Source: Peribacillus frigoritolerans (GTDB taxonomy: Bacteria; Bacillota; Bacilli; Bacillales; DSM-1321). Taken from it: DNA of 64,000 nucleotides. Shown piece after piece: positions 43,641 through 52,551 of the stretch. Location of the stretch: assembly GCF_001636405.1 (NCBI RefSeq), contig NZ_KV440950.1, positions 4,630,778 to 4,694,777 of the forward strand, written 5' to 3'. Positions within the stretch are counted from its first letter, which is position 1; each line of letters starts with the position of its first letter. Both the position numbers and the translations under genes were made by a program. The notes below the pieces were generated by a model. That model was given only the letters and a program-made list of their open reading frames with translations, had not been told where the DNA came from and ran no database searches.

Positions 43641-44720
43641 TTAAAATTTTGCTAATTCCGGATTCACAGCCTCTTTTTTCATTTTTGAACGGATCCAGGT
43701 AATGATGAGCGCTGTAATGATGACAAAACCTAAGTATCCTGTGATTGGGTATACCGTCCCAACCAATTTAATAAAGCCAACGAAACTTGCAAGGAAGGCG
43801 AGAATCCCGACTATAATCACGGATAATTTAAATCGTTTCGTTTCCGCAGGCACCAGCCTGACGGTGAATGCATACAGCATCCCGACAGCTGTATTATAAA
43901 TCATTCCTAAAAGGATGATTGATAGGATATATCCCAACCATGGAGAAATCTGATTCGCTAAATGAAGGGTAGGCATACCAGAGCCTTCTATGCCCTTCAA
44001 GTCGGACATCATCCCCAAATTGATCAAAAATAACAGGATCCCCAATCCGATACCTCCCAGAATTCCTCCCATTCCAGCCTGTTTCTTATTCTTGAAGGTC
44101 CCGCCCATTACGGCCAGCATGGCAATTCCGGCAGTCATATTATATGAAACATAAAGTAATGAACCCATCAACCAATTTCCGGTTGCAGCCGTTCCTTTAC
44201 TTGAAGATGAAATGATTTGATTGAAACTTAGATTGGATGTGAAAAATGAATAACCTGAAATAATGATCATGATAACGAATAAAAACGGTGTAACGGCACT
44301 AATGATGGACATTATTTTATTAACATTAAGTAAAAGCGTACCGATCGTGAGCACCGTCATGACGATTGCACCGACTATGCTTGGAATCCCGAATTGTTCC
44401 TCAAAAATCGTTCCGGAGCCGGCAATCATGATGACTGTAACGCCAAACAAGAAAAATGTGATGATAATATCGACCACCCTGCCTATATAGCGGCCGCAAA
44501 TATGATCGATGATGCTTTTATGGGAACGTGTCTGGAGAGTGCTCCCCAACTGGGTAACTTGCATGCCCAAAAACGCGAATAAAACTGTCGCCACCACAAT
44601 TCCCAATACACTGTAGATTCCAAAACTCGTGAAGAACTGTAACACTTCTTGTCCTGAAGCGAAACCTGCTCCAATGATGATTCCAATATATGCTCCTGCA
44701 AGATTAATACTGTTTTTCAT
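43641..44720 (-). CDS. YkvI family membrane protein (APC-type transporter)
   Basis: ATG at 44720 (AGGGTGG, 8-base gap) gives 359 aa; the GTG at 44732 is less likely. Ten to eleven helices, with the family start AYIGIIIGAGFASGQEVLQF and later NMTAGIAMLAVMGG. YkvI proteins resemble branched-chain amino acid and sodium:solute carriers of the APC superfamily; substrates are unknown. It is last in line after the racemase, succinyltransferase and desuccinylase genes, separated by a 139-base gap with a strong hairpin, so it may export or import the amino acids of that pathway (inference). Confidence 0.85.
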   Translation of the reverse strand: MKNSINLAGAYIGIIIGAGFASGQEVLQFFTSFGIYSVLGIVVATVLFAFLGMQVTQLGSTLQTRSHKSIIDHICGRYIGRVVDIIITFFLFGVTVIMIAGSGTIFEEQFGIPSIVGAIVMTVLTIGTLLLNVNKIMSIISAVTPFLFVIMIIISGYSFFTSNLSFNQIISSSSKGTAATGNWLMGSLLYVSYNMTAGIAMLAVMGGTFKNKKQAGMGGILGGIGLGILLFLINLGMMSDLKGIEGSGMPTLHLANQISPWLGYILSIILLGMIYNTAVGMLYAFTVRLVPAETKRFKLSVIIVGILAFLASFVGFIKLVGTVYPITGYLGFVIITALIITWIRSKMKKEAVNPELAKF

Positions 44721-44793
44721 ATTAAACACCACCCTAATTATATGATTATTCTGAAAATTTCAGTTATAAGAATATCTTTCCTTTCATCGTTAT

Positions 44794-44839
44794 CCTCCCA
44801 GCTTCAAGTTAACGGGCAATTGCCCATGAAGCCGGGAGG
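44794..44839 (-). other. Nested hairpin between the racemase and YkvI genes
   Basis: Outer arms CCTCCCAGCTTC and GAAGCCGGGAGG (one mismatch) enclose the perfect palindrome GGGCAATTGCCC. There is no T-run. It could be a processing site or translational control element, or a weak terminator. Confidence 0.5.
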
Positions 44840-44859
44840 TCCTTTAATTCCAACTCTTA

Positions 44860-45969
44860 TTAATTTGTATATCTTTTACTATAGGAAGTGAATTCATCGA
44901 CCGCTGTATAATCGACTTCATAGCCAATGCCTGCCGCTTTTGGAACGGTTATGCCCCCATCATTCACTGTAACCTCTGGTTGGATGATGTCTTTATGCCA
45001 ATAATTCGCGGATGCTGCCGTATCACCAGGCATCGTGAAGTTATCAAGTGTTGTCAATGCGATATTATGGGCACGCCCCACACCAGATTCCAACATGCCT
45101 CCGCACCAAACCGGTACATTCCTTTCTTTACATAATTCATGTATTTTCATAGCTTCCGTTAAACCGCCAACCCTGCCAATTTTAATATTAATGATTTTAC
45201 AGCTTCCCAATTCAAGGGCTTTTCTCGCATCTTCGACGGAATGTATACTTTCATCCAAGCAAATCGGTGTTTTGATTTCCGCTTGTAATGTGGCATGATC
45301 GACAATATCATCCGATGACAAAGGCTGCTCGATCATCATTAAATCAAATTGATCAAGTTGTTTGAGTAATTCAATGTCTTTCAGCCGGTAAGCGGAGTTT
45401 GCATCTGCCATGATCGGGATATCGTGATATCGATTGCGCACCTCCCTGATTACGTCTACATCCCAACCTGGTTGAATTTTCATTTTGATTCTTTTATACC
45501 CATCCTTCAATCCAGCTTCTATCTTTGCCAGTAATTCAGGTACCGTTTTTTGGATGCCGATACTGATCCCAACTTCGATTTTTTCCAGCTCTCCGCCTAA
45601 AGCCATACTTAAAGGGATATTCTTTTCTTTTGCGTATAAATCCCAAATGGCTCCCTCGATTGCCGATTTTGCCATATTATTTTTACGGATATGCGAGAAC
45701 ATATCCGATACATCACGAGGATGCTCTATTTCTTTATCCAATACAAGCGGAATCAGGAAATCCTCCAGCATGGTCCAATTGGTTTTTATCGTTTCTTCGT
45801 TATACCAAGGTGCTGAAAATGCCACAGATTCAGCCCAGCCTGAAAGTCCCTCTCCATTTTTCACTTCCACAAGAATGAACTCCTTATCCACAAACGTTCC
45901 AAAGCTTGTTGTAAAGGGAGCTACCAAATCCATATTTAAATGACGTAAACGCACTTCCGTTATTTTCAT
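44860..45969 (-). CDS. N-succinylamino acid racemase / o-succinylbenzoate synthase-type enolase
   Basis: 369 aa of the muconate-lactonizing subgroup. The catalytic lysines are Lys162/Lys164 (IKMKIQPG) and Lys263 (NIKIGRVGG); metal ligands are Asp189 (MADANS), Glu214 (MIEQPL) and Asp239 (CLDESI). N-terminal cap [20 protein letters not shown]. The enzyme interconverts N-succinyl-D- and L-amino acids. Context decides against menaquinone synthesis: a succinyltransferase (13-base gap) and an M20 deacylase are upstream, the set described in Geobacillus for irreversible conversion of D- to L-amino acids. Possible promiscuous OSBS activity cannot be judged. Confidence 0.88.
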   Translation of the reverse strand: MKITEVRLRHLNMDLVAPFTTSFGTFVDKEFILVEVKNGEGLSGWAESVAFSAPWYNEETIKTNWTMLEDFLIPLVLDKEIEHPRDVSDMFSHIRKNNMAKSAIEGAIWDLYAKEKNIPLSMALGGELEKIEVGISIGIQKTVPELLAKIEAGLKDGYKRIKMKIQPGWDVDVIREVRNRYHDIPIMADANSAYRLKDIELLKQLDQFDLMMIEQPLSSDDIVDHATLQAEIKTPICLDESIHSVEDARKALELGSCKIINIKIGRVGGLTEAMKIHELCKERNVPVWCGGMLESGVGRAHNIALTTLDNFTMPGDTAASANYWHKDIIQPEVTVNDGGITVPKAAGIGYEVDYTAVDEFTSYSKRYTN

Positions 45970-45982
45970 CCCGATTCCCCTC

Positions 45983-46777
45983 TTATTCTTGTTTTTTTAA
46001 TAAATAGTTTTGAATGTTTTCACCTTGTTCCCGTTCAATCCCGGCTGCAACATATCCTTTGGCAAAAAGAGCTTTGAATAATTCACCGGTTTTTAACCGC
46101 CAATCAATCGCAAGGCGAAGATCAGATTTTTTGATTTGTTGAATATCCGTCGGAATGGGGATGGCGATCACCTCGGCATTGGTTTCGAAATGATAATCCT
46201 TGATGTAAGGAAAGCCTTGGTCATTCATTCCTGTCGTTACGATGTGTATGGCTTTATCAGGAAGCGGAGTCGCTTCCTTTGCTTCCTGCCGTATATTCCA
46301 TTCCACCATGAATCGATCAGTGGAAAGTCCTTCATTGAGGGTATCCTTCATATTTCCATAACAATCTTCCATGTATGTAGAGCAAACAGCTTTTAGCTTA
46401 CCGATATTCAAGTTTGCATTCACACTTTCCAATGGATCATATGTCCATTTGATCAAGTCGTAGCCCTTTTTAAGTGCTTCCTCTTTTTGTGCAAGTTTAA
46501 GTAATCTGCCGTAGCCCTTCTTTTGATGGGCCGGATGGATGGCTAACATATGTGAACAAAGATATCCCCTTCCGTCCTTGAATCCCGGGAAACTGTATTG
46601 AAACCCGACTAACTGGCCATTGATATAGCCGCCTAATACAAGCCCGCCGTTTTTGACAGCTGTAATCGTCTGATGGATGGGAACGCAATCCATGCCCCAT
46701 ACAAGGGCTTCCAGCCGCTGCACTTCTTGTAGATCCTCTAGTCCGGATAGGGATTTTATGATGAATTCTTCAGTCAT
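45983..46777 (-). CDS. GNAT acyltransferase, succinyl-CoA:D-amino acid N-succinyltransferase candidate
   Basis: ATG at 46777 (GGAGGGGAGGG, 8-base gap) gives 264 aa; the frame from 46840 would sit inside the upstream gene. N-terminal GNAT half: [38 protein letters not shown] and the CoA site [20 protein letters not shown], then [20 protein letters not shown]. The last feature is found in the acyltransferases clustered with N-succinylamino acid racemases. The start overlaps the M20 gene by eight bases. It probably activates the D-amino acid by succinylation, the first step of the pathway. Confidence 0.8.
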   Translation of the reverse strand: MTEEFIIKSLSGLEDLQEVQRLEALVWGMDCVPIHQTITAVKNGGLVLGGYINGQLVGFQYSFPGFKDGRGYLCSHMLAIHPAHQKKGYGRLLKLAQKEEALKKGYDLIKWTYDPLESVNANLNIGKLKAVCSTYMEDCYGNMKDTLNEGLSTDRFMVEWNIRQEAKEATPLPDKAIHIVTTGMNDQGFPYIKDYHFETNAEVIAIPIPTDIQQIKKSDLRLAIDWRLKTGELFKALFAKGYVAAGIEREQGENIQNYLLKKQE

Positions 46778-47924
46778 GTAAGTGGCCCTCCCCTCCATAT
46801 TTCTCGAAAGTGAGTATGATGGCTTTGGCCAGGATTTCAATTCCCGATAACAAAGCTTCTTTGTTGAATGTCATGTTCGGATGATGGAGCCCTGGTGCCA
46901 AATCACAGCCCAATCCAAGCATCGTCGCTTTGAGTTCAGGTCTTTTCAACGTATAAAAATGAAAATCCTCCCCTCCTGTTGTAATGACTGGCGCTACCAA
47001 ATTTTCCTCTCCAAGTGTATCGGCTATCGCTTCAGACATTATTTCCTGGGCTTGATCGTTCACGGTTGCTGCAGCAACACAGGTTCCCGGTTCGAGTTTC
47101 ACTTCGACTCCATGGACAATGGCCAAAGATTCTGCAACCTTTTCCACCTTTTTGGTGAGCTCTTTCATCACTGCATTATCCTGTGCCCGTAAATCCAATG
47201 AAAAAGTGGCTCTCCCCGGGATGATATTGGAACTTTCGCCGCCAGCAAAAAACTGCGTCATTTTTACGGAATAAGGGATGGACGGATTGAGATGGATTCC
47301 ATTTAACAAAGTGATGAATGCCGCTCCTATCTCGATGGCATTCTGCCCTTGATGCGGTCTGGCTCCATGCGCATCAGTTCCCGCTATTTCACCTTTAATG
47401 AACTGAGCGGCTCCATGGACAATGGCTGGCGCCGCTTGCCCATCTTTCACTTCCTCAACCGGTCTTAGGTGCACTCCATAAAGGAAATCGACATTATCCA
47501 ATACTTTTTCTTCAATCATCTTCAAGGCGCCCGTACCTTTCTCTTCAGCAGGTTGGAAAATGAATTTAAGCTTGCCTCTTGGGCGAAAGCCCATTTCCTT
47601 CAATACAAGGAATACTCCAAGTGCCAAGGTCATATGACCATCGTGTCCACAGGAATGATTGGCTTGAAACGTCCCTTGCACCTCCTGCCAAAGTGCATCG
47701 ATATCCGATCGTAATCCCACCGTGAAATCCCCATCCCCGATTTCGCCAACCACGCCTGTACAGTCCTCGAATGTTTTCACCGTACACTGATTGCCCGTTA
47801 AAATATTTGAAATGAAAGCTGTCGTATTCACCTCATTCCAACTCGTTTCTGGATTTGCGTGTAAATGGTCAAAAATATCGAGTATACGCGGCCTTAATTT
47901 TTCTATAGTTTGTGTGATATCCAT
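46770..47924 (-). CDS. M20 family N-acyl-L-amino acid (N-succinyl) deacylase
   Basis: 384 aa. Metal-binding landmarks of M20 amidohydrolases: LRSDIDAL, NHSCGHDGHMTLALG, FIFQPAEEKGTG, with the dimerisation domain containing GTDAHGARPHQGQNAIEIG, and GGEDFHFY near the end. AAGGGGGAG lies before the ATG. As the first enzyme gene of the operon and co-translated with the succinyltransferase, it should release the free L-amino acid from its N-succinyl form. Substrate assignment rests on gene order. Confidence 0.85.
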   Translation of the reverse strand: MDITQTIEKLRPRILDIFDHLHANPETSWNEVNTTAFISNILTGNQCTVKTFEDCTGVVGEIGDGDFTVGLRSDIDALWQEVQGTFQANHSCGHDGHMTLALGVFLVLKEMGFRPRGKLKFIFQPAEEKGTGALKMIEEKVLDNVDFLYGVHLRPVEEVKDGQAAPAIVHGAAQFIKGEIAGTDAHGARPHQGQNAIEIGAAFITLLNGIHLNPSIPYSVKMTQFFAGGESSNIIPGRATFSLDLRAQDNAVMKELTKKVEKVAESLAIVHGVEVKLEPGTCVAAATVNDQAQEIMSEAIADTLGEENLVAPVITTGGEDFHFYTLKRPELKATMLGLGCDLAPGLHHPNMTFNKEALLSGIEILAKAIILTFEKYGGEGHLHD

Positions 47925-47978
47925 TTCTGTCTCCCCCTTATTTAATCGGCATGTTCACCAACCGATGGATGTTTTATC

Positions 47979-48821
47979 TCAAAAGAAATAATCGTCTTGA
48001 TTGAACGCATCATATATAGCTTTTCTTTCTTTGAATCCATGTTCATCCTTTATCGATACACCAGCTACTAAACTATTCAATAATGAAAATAACACTGGCG
48101 CCGTATCGATCGTAGAAGTCCTTGGTGTTGAAATGGGCAATAAAATGTCAGTGTATTCCGCAATCGGAGCCAGTTCGGAATCCGTAATCCCAATTACAAA
48201 TGCACCCGCTTTTTTGGCCATTTCCGTTATTTTCACAGTCTCTTTAACATAGCGGTGAAATGAAATGGCGACAAAAACGGAATTTTCAGTCATTTTATCC
48301 AACAGTAAAAATATATCATCAGTATCAGGCCGATATAAATGGACCTCTTCCCTAACAAGCCTTAGCGTAAAGGTTAACCAATGTGCTGCCGAAAATGATA
48401 AACGGTGTCCGGAAATCAAAACATTGTCAGCTGCCGTCAATTTATCGACTGTTTTGGTGAAATCTTCATTTGATAAATTTTTCATGGTCTTTTCGATGCT
48501 GATGATATCCTGCCCCATCACTTGAGCCATGAAGTTTGGCTGACTCGCGGCTTCAAGTTTTGAAGAATGATATTCATTCAAACTGCTGCTCTCATATATC
48601 AACTGATTTCGAATAAGGTTTTGAAGCTCTGCATATCCGCTTAGCCCCAATGAATAGCAAAAGCGGATGATGGTCGTTTCACTCACACCAATCTCTTTTC
48701 CAAGCTTTTGAGCTGAAGTGACTGCAAATGTATGTGAATGCACCAACAAGTATTTTGCTACCTTTTTTTGACCAGTAGATAAACCAGGGAATACTTCTTT
48801 AACTTTTTGCTGTAAATCCAT
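47979..48821 (-). CDS. RpiR family regulator
   Basis: ATG at 48821 (GAGGGG, 7-base gap) gives 280 aa. The N-terminal HTH_6 domain has TGQKKVAKYLLVHSHTFAVT, LGKEIGVSETTIIRFCYSLG; the SIS domain has NVLISGHRLSFSAAHWLTFT and FVAISFHRYVKETVKITEMA, AGAFVIGITDSELAPIAEYT. SIS domains usually bind phosphosugars, or amino-acid-like ligands in some RpiR proteins. It starts the operon, 54 bases before the deacylase. A perfect 18-bp palindrome lies 53 bases before its start. The likely role is control of the D-amino acid operon. Confidence 0.88.
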   Translation of the reverse strand: MDLQQKVKEVFPGLSTGQKKVAKYLLVHSHTFAVTSAQKLGKEIGVSETTIIRFCYSLGLSGYAELQNLIRNQLIYESSSLNEYHSSKLEAASQPNFMAQVMGQDIISIEKTMKNLSNEDFTKTVDKLTAADNVLISGHRLSFSAAHWLTFTLRLVREEVHLYRPDTDDIFLLLDKMTENSVFVAISFHRYVKETVKITEMAKKAGAFVIGITDSELAPIAEYTDILLPISTPRTSTIDTAPVLFSLLNSLVAGVSIKDEHGFKERKAIYDAFNQDDYFF

Positions 48822-48873
48822 AAAACATCCCCTCTGATGCAAGATATGAATCCAATACTTTTTATATGACAAT

Positions 48874-48891
48874 ATGAAGTATTAACTTCAT
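48874..48891. promoter_or_regulatory. 18-bp palindrome upstream of the RpiR gene
   Basis: ATGAAGTATTAACTTCAT is fully self-complementary except for its central spacer symmetry; the arms ATGAAGT/ACTTCAT are perfect. The GAA..TTC form fits RpiR-type operators. Confidence 0.55.
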
Positions 48892-49106
48892 TAATAATAG
48901 TGAGTATTTTATCACGGTCCTTTTAATAAAACAATAATATTCTGAATTTTCACAATGAGATGGTGACAATGTCCTTCAAGCACAAAAAACAGAGATGGAC
49001 TCCATGGATTCAGTTTGGCGAAATAAGATGGGGTTCGGAGTACGGGGATGGTTTTTCAGTCGGCGAAAAGCGAGCGGATTTCTGAAAGAGGGTATGTGTA
49101 ATGATT
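48892..49106. other. Spacer upstream of the RpiR operon
   Basis: No gene seen before the repeat element begins near 49107. Confidence 0.4.
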
Positions 49107-49215
49107 TCCACTCCAGGCACTCGCTTTCCGCGGGCGGTCCTTGCGACTGTGTGGTGTCCCTCGACACGCTTTTCCCGCAGGAGTCTCGTACCTTCCGTTC
49201 CAATCAACTGTAACT
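49107..49215. repeat. Dispersed Bacillus-type repeat element (full copy)
   Basis: Begins CACTCCAGGCACTCGCTTTC, continues CGCGGGCGGTCC, has an inner hairpin (TGTGGTGTCCCTCGACACGC) and ends GCAGGAGTC ... CCTTCCGTTCCAATCAACT. Left and right ends are imperfect inverted repeats (GGCACTCGCTTTCCGCGGG / CCCGCAGGAGTCTCGTACC). High GC marks it off from its surroundings. No open frame; probably a non-autonomous repeat common in this genus. Confidence 0.65.
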
Positions 49216-49424
49216 TTTTTCAAAAGAAATATTGTAGGAAAACTGGCTCTTCTCCAATTCGTCTACAGTCTGGGGGTTCCATCAATTTTTCGACAAAAGG
49301 AGTTTCGGATTGTTTCCCCTGAACCAAGATAAAAATAAACTTGATTATCTTTCATGTTTTTTACTGCCTAATCTCGTTGGATTGAAGAAATTTGAGACGC
49401 TCCTGCCGAATTTACCGGCTAGCC

Positions 49425-49510
49425 GAGACCCCACAGACGCTTGCTTTGATGCGGCTTGGCAGACAATCGGCGGAAAGGGAGCGGAATTCTTCAATCACCT
49501 GAACTTTTCC
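49425..49510. repeat. Degenerate copy of the dispersed repeat
   Basis: CCGAGACCCCACAGACGCTTGC ... GGCGGAAAGGGAGCGGAATTC resembles the right half of the same repeat class in the other orientation. It is followed by a second stretch like that at 49222-49280 (AAACTGGCTCTTCTCCAATTCGTCTACAG vs AAACTGATTTTCCATCGAGTTTGTCTACAG), as if the block had been duplicated. Confidence 0.4.
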
Positions 49511-49597
49511 AATAAAAAAACTGCAGGCAAACTGATTTTCCATCGAGTTTGTCTACAGCCTGAAACCACGAAGGTGAACTCCGTAATTTTCCTTCAT

Positions 49598-50479
49598 TTA
49601 TTTTTTATGACGCTTTGCGTAGCCACATCGTTTACATAATTCTTCAACTGCACATCTTCTTGAGAAACCATCATACATATTTTTAGCCCGTTCACCATTT
49701 AAAATGTCTTCAAGTGATGTTTCGAATATATTTCCAAGCGGTATTTTCCCTTCACTATCCAAACAACAAGGTACGACTGTACCATCCACCAAGATACCTA
49801 ACTGATCTCTAAGAGCATAGCAGAAAATATTTTCATCGATAATGTCACGGTCCAATTCCGGCCACTCGAATTTTTCGGCCATGTTTATATAAACCCGGTC
49901 CCTTAACTTAATATTATTCTTTTGCTGAAGAGCTTCACTTAAGCGAATGTCCAATGAAAGCTTCTCCTCCAGCATGCTCAGAATATCATCGTTCAGGCCA
50001 TTACTCGCTTTTAATTCAGCCGTATCCATATTCCATAAACGAATGGCACAAATCACTTCACTTTTTTCATTTGCTTCATTTATAAAATCGGCAATATTAC
50101 TGACATAAGAGTCAAGACTATTGGTCGTATCGTTTGCCTCAAAGCTATGAAGTGAAATATTCACCTGCCGGAGGGCTTTTTTGGAGAGCAGCTTGTCTTT
50201 GACCTTTTGAATCAAAGTACCATTCGTTGTAATATTAACCTTCAGGTCATTTTCAGCACTGATATCCAGGAATGTTCCCAAATTTTTATTTAAAAACGGT
50301 TCACCCATCAGATGAAAATAAATATGATCGGTGTGTGGTTTGATTTTCTTGATAACATCCGTAAACCCTTCGGGATCCATGAATTTAAGGGTCCTTTGCA
50401 AGCTGGAACTTGGGCAAAAATTACACTTCAAATTACATATATTCGTAATTTCCACATAAACTTTCTTAAACTTTCTCAT
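49598..50479 (-). CDS. Radical SAM/SPASM-type protein
   Basis: 293 aa. Residues 15, 19 and 22 are the cluster cysteines (ITNICNLKCNFCPSS), followed by YFHLMGEPFLNKNLGTFLD and VNITTNGTLI, the GGE- and TNG-type SAM motifs. The C-terminal 80 residues carry further cysteines (FCYALRDQLGILVDGTVVPC, CLDSEGKIPLGNIFE, RRCAVEELCKRCGYAKR), the SPASM pattern binding an extra FeS cluster. No precursor peptide gene or partner is visible nearby, so a RiPP role is not supported. A large hairpin lies in the 5' leader. The substrate is unknown. Confidence 0.85.
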   Translation of the reverse strand: MRKFKKVYVEITNICNLKCNFCPSSSLQRTLKFMDPEGFTDVIKKIKPHTDHIYFHLMGEPFLNKNLGTFLDISAENDLKVNITTNGTLIQKVKDKLLSKKALRQVNISLHSFEANDTTNSLDSYVSNIADFINEANEKSEVICAIRLWNMDTAELKASNGLNDDILSMLEEKLSLDIRLSEALQQKNNIKLRDRVYINMAEKFEWPELDRDIIDENIFCYALRDQLGILVDGTVVPCCLDSEGKIPLGNIFETSLEDILNGERAKNMYDGFSRRCAVEELCKRCGYAKRHKK

Positions 50480-50528
50480 TTTCTAATACCCCTACAATCA
50501 AGCTTATTGTTTCAATCTGATACTAACT

Positions 50529-50582
50529 ATACTGGTTAGCTGCCCATAAATGCAATGAAAACTTCATGGCAGCTAACCGTAT
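50529..50582 (-). other. Long leader hairpin upstream of the radical SAM gene
   Basis: GGTTAGCTGCC pairs perfectly with GGCAGCTAACC (11 bp) across 23 bases, and ATAC/GTAT extends the stem past a one-base bulge. It has no T-run and lies 50-103 bases before the start codon, so it probably forms in the 5' leader RNA. Confidence 0.5.
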
Positions 50583-50635
50583 TGGAATAACAACGATTCC
50601 GATATCCCCTTTTCCGGACAACTTTTAAAAGAAAT

Positions 50636-50668
50636 CAGAAAAAAACATCTTCTCGAGTTGAAGATGTT
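50636..50668 (-). terminator. Terminator after the DUF3889 gene
   Basis: Reverse strand: AACATCTTC-AACTCGA-GAAGATGTT followed by TTTTTC. Confidence 0.8.
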
Positions 50669-50707
50669 CGGTAAGATGCCTACCTGGAATTTCGGTTTGT
50701 CCTGATC

Positions 50708-51028
50708 TCACTTTCCTTTTTGCTCCGTGACCTTCAAACTAAGTAATTTTTCATTTTTCAAATCATGTTGTACGGTTACGATGACATTGAACTCCTGACC
50801 TTTATCCTCGACCAAAAATCTGAAATCGTCTTCGACGAGATTTTTCGCTACAGTTTTTCTGCCCTTATATTCGTAGTCGGTAATCTCAACTTCAGGATAA
50901 TCTGCCTGCACTACCGTAATCGCAATCTTTCCGTATTTTTCGTAATCGGGTTTTTGGGCCTGTGCTGAAATGGATCCTGCTTGTATGATCAAAAAAATCC
51001 CCATTAGCATCACGATGACTTTTTTCAA
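50708..51028 (-). CDS. yhdC: Secreted DUF3889 protein (YhdC-like)
   Basis: 106 aa with a signal peptide (MKKVIVMLMGIFLIIQAGSI, cleavage near SAQAQ). The mature part PDYEKYGKIAITVVQADYPE and EDDFRFLVEDKGQEFNVIVT matches the short DUF3889 proteins of Bacillus, including B. subtilis YhdC, whose neighbours azr and yhdB are also here. Function unknown; a small extracytoplasmic protein. AAAAGATT..GAGGAAAAG precedes the ATG. Confidence 0.75.
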   Translation of the reverse strand: MKKVIVMLMGIFLIIQAGSISAQAQKPDYEKYGKIAITVVQADYPEVEITDYEYKGRKTVAKNLVEDDFRFLVEDKGQEFNVIVTVQHDLKNEKLLSLKVTEQKGK

Positions 51029-51077
51029 AATCTTTTCCTCCTCATACTTTCCGCTTAGTATTATTATGTAAAAATGT

Positions 51078-52046
51078 TCAGTTGGTATGCAGCTGCTTCG
51101 CTTCTTTTACAAGCATGATGCCAACTAATCGATTCCTCTTCCATTCCTCAGGAAACACAGTCAACGGCGGATTGGTTTCATCCACTAAATAACTAAGTTC
51201 GATCGTCATTCCTGGGCGGCTGAATTCAGTTATGAACCAATCAGTAAATCCGCTTCCTACCGCTTCTTTTTCCGGAAAGGTCAGTTCATACCCCGTCATT
51301 TCGGCAGTCTTTTTGGCAATCCCATAATCTCTTGCCATATTTTTCCGTTTATTTTTGTAATGCCAAAAGATTTCCCTTCCTGAGGTATGGTAGGAAACAG
51401 CAATAAGGGGATCGATCTCCTTCGTGAAATCCGTAAGCGCTTTTACTTCGGCTGCTTCCAGTGGTTGTCCGCCTTTATAAAATTGATACGTCGGTTTTGT
51501 TTCATGACTCATGACTTCTTTCCATCCAGCCGGATACTGCCTATTCAAATCAATGCCTTTAGCGTTGGCTTTCCACCGGGACCAATTCCTGCTATATCGG
51601 TTCATTTTCCATACTGCAGCCTTTTCAAGAACATTTAAATTGGATAAATCTCCTTGCTGGATGCTCACGCCATCTGGGTTCAGCATCGGGATGAACCAGA
51701 TGCTCACTTGATCCAATGATTCCGACGGAAATTCTCCAACAGGTTTGCCCGCTTGATAGGCGGCTGCATACTCTTCAAGCATGTGCATTAAAAGTATGGT
51801 ACTGAGCCATTCCCGTCCATGATGTGACCCCACCAGTAAAATCGTTTTTTTTCCTTTCCCTAACTTGACTGCCTTTATATTTTTCCCCTTTTCAGTTTGT
51901 CCGATTATTTGAACGTCCAATTCATACTGCTTTTGGATTCCTTGCAAATCCATCTCCATCTGTTCAGGGGAATACACTTCTGCCGCCAGCGATGGTTCAG
52001 GGAAAAAAAGAAGGACCAATATTCCAATTACCATTATTTTTCTCAT
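51078..52046 (-). CDS. Secreted M14 family zinc carboxypeptidase
   Basis: 322 aa with a signal peptide ending near SLAAEV. Zinc site: VGSHHGREWLS (His and Glu) and later VSYHTSGREIFW (third His); the catalytic Glu lies in GMTIELSYLV. Substrate-binding region MNRYSRNWSRWKANAKGIDL NRQYP is of the gamma-D-glutamyl-diamino acid type M14 group, so cell-wall peptide trimming is more likely than protein digestion (inference). It lies 49 bases upstream of the DUF3889 gene. This gene is an insertion relative to the B. subtilis yhdB-yhdC order as I recall it. Confidence 0.85.
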   Translation of the reverse strand: MRKIMVIGILVLLFFPEPSLAAEVYSPEQMEMDLQGIQKQYELDVQIIGQTEKGKNIKAVKLGKGKKTILLVGSHHGREWLSTILLMHMLEEYAAAYQAGKPVGEFPSESLDQVSIWFIPMLNPDGVSIQQGDLSNLNVLEKAAVWKMNRYSRNWSRWKANAKGIDLNRQYPAGWKEVMSHETKPTYQFYKGGQPLEAAEVKALTDFTKEIDPLIAVSYHTSGREIFWHYKNKRKNMARDYGIAKKTAEMTGYELTFPEKEAVGSGFTDWFITEFSRPGMTIELSYLVDETNPPLTVFPEEWKRNRLVGIMLVKEAKQLHTN

Positions 52047-52178
52047 GTACTCACCTTTTATTTTTATTCAGGTAAAAAGCAACAACCGCGGTCCAAATAC
52101 ATCGCCACTTATTGTAAGGAAATGTTCTGTCAGATCTGAACAAAATACAAATAGCTCCTTATTAAGGGGGAAAAGAAC

Positions 52179-52421
52179 ATGAGGATTGCGGATTATGATC
52201 AGGCATTGTTTCACACACACCGTTCTGATTGGGACAGCTTGTTAGTATTGATGGTCCGAACGAAAGATCACTTTCTTTCGAAAAAAATAGAACATTTTTT
52301 GCATGCTTACAGGTTTGAGCATGATTATCAAATCGTTCAATCCCAGCTGTATGCACTGCTTCGTTATCTGGATCATGCGGCAGAAAAAACAAGTGATTAT
52401 TTAAGTGAACTTCCAAGCTAA
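52179..52421 (+). CDS. yhdB: YhdB-like small protein
   Basis: 80 aa, the same length as B. subtilis YhdB, with AAGGGGG before the ATG. It reads MRIADYDQALFHTHRSDWDS, LLVLMVRTKDHFLSKKIEHF, LHAYRFEHDYQIVQSQLYAL. Soluble, His- and Leu-rich, probably helical; function unknown. It lies on the opposite strand from its neighbours, between the M14 gene and azr, which it converges on. A perfect hairpin 96 bases after the stop is shared with azr. Confidence 0.75.
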   Translation: MRIADYDQALFHTHRSDWDSLLVLMVRTKDHFLSKKIEHFLHAYRFEHDYQIVQSQLYALLRYLDHAAEKTSDYLSELPS

Positions 52422-52516
52422 AATCAACTATAGTTTTTGCAAATCGGGAAAATTTATACAAGAGGATTAATTATCGGGGATATAACTTTGGCTGGTGAAA
52501 CCCTATAAAAACAAGG

Positions 52517-52545
52517 GAGGGTCAGGTATTGAATACCTGACCCTC
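52517..52545. terminator. Bidirectional terminator between yhdB and azr
   Basis: GAGGGTCAGGTATT pairs perfectly with AATACCTGACCCTC around a single base. The T-runs are weak on both sides. Confidence 0.65.
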
Positions 52546-52551
52546 ATTTCA

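Noticed and set aside
49310..49639. Forward frame of 109 codons
   Set aside because: It runs across degenerate repeat sequence and into the radical SAM gene on the other strand; no ribosome site.
49598..50700. RiPP precursor next to the radical SAM protein
   Set aside because: No small frame with a ribosome site and Cys- or Gly-rich core was found in the flanks.
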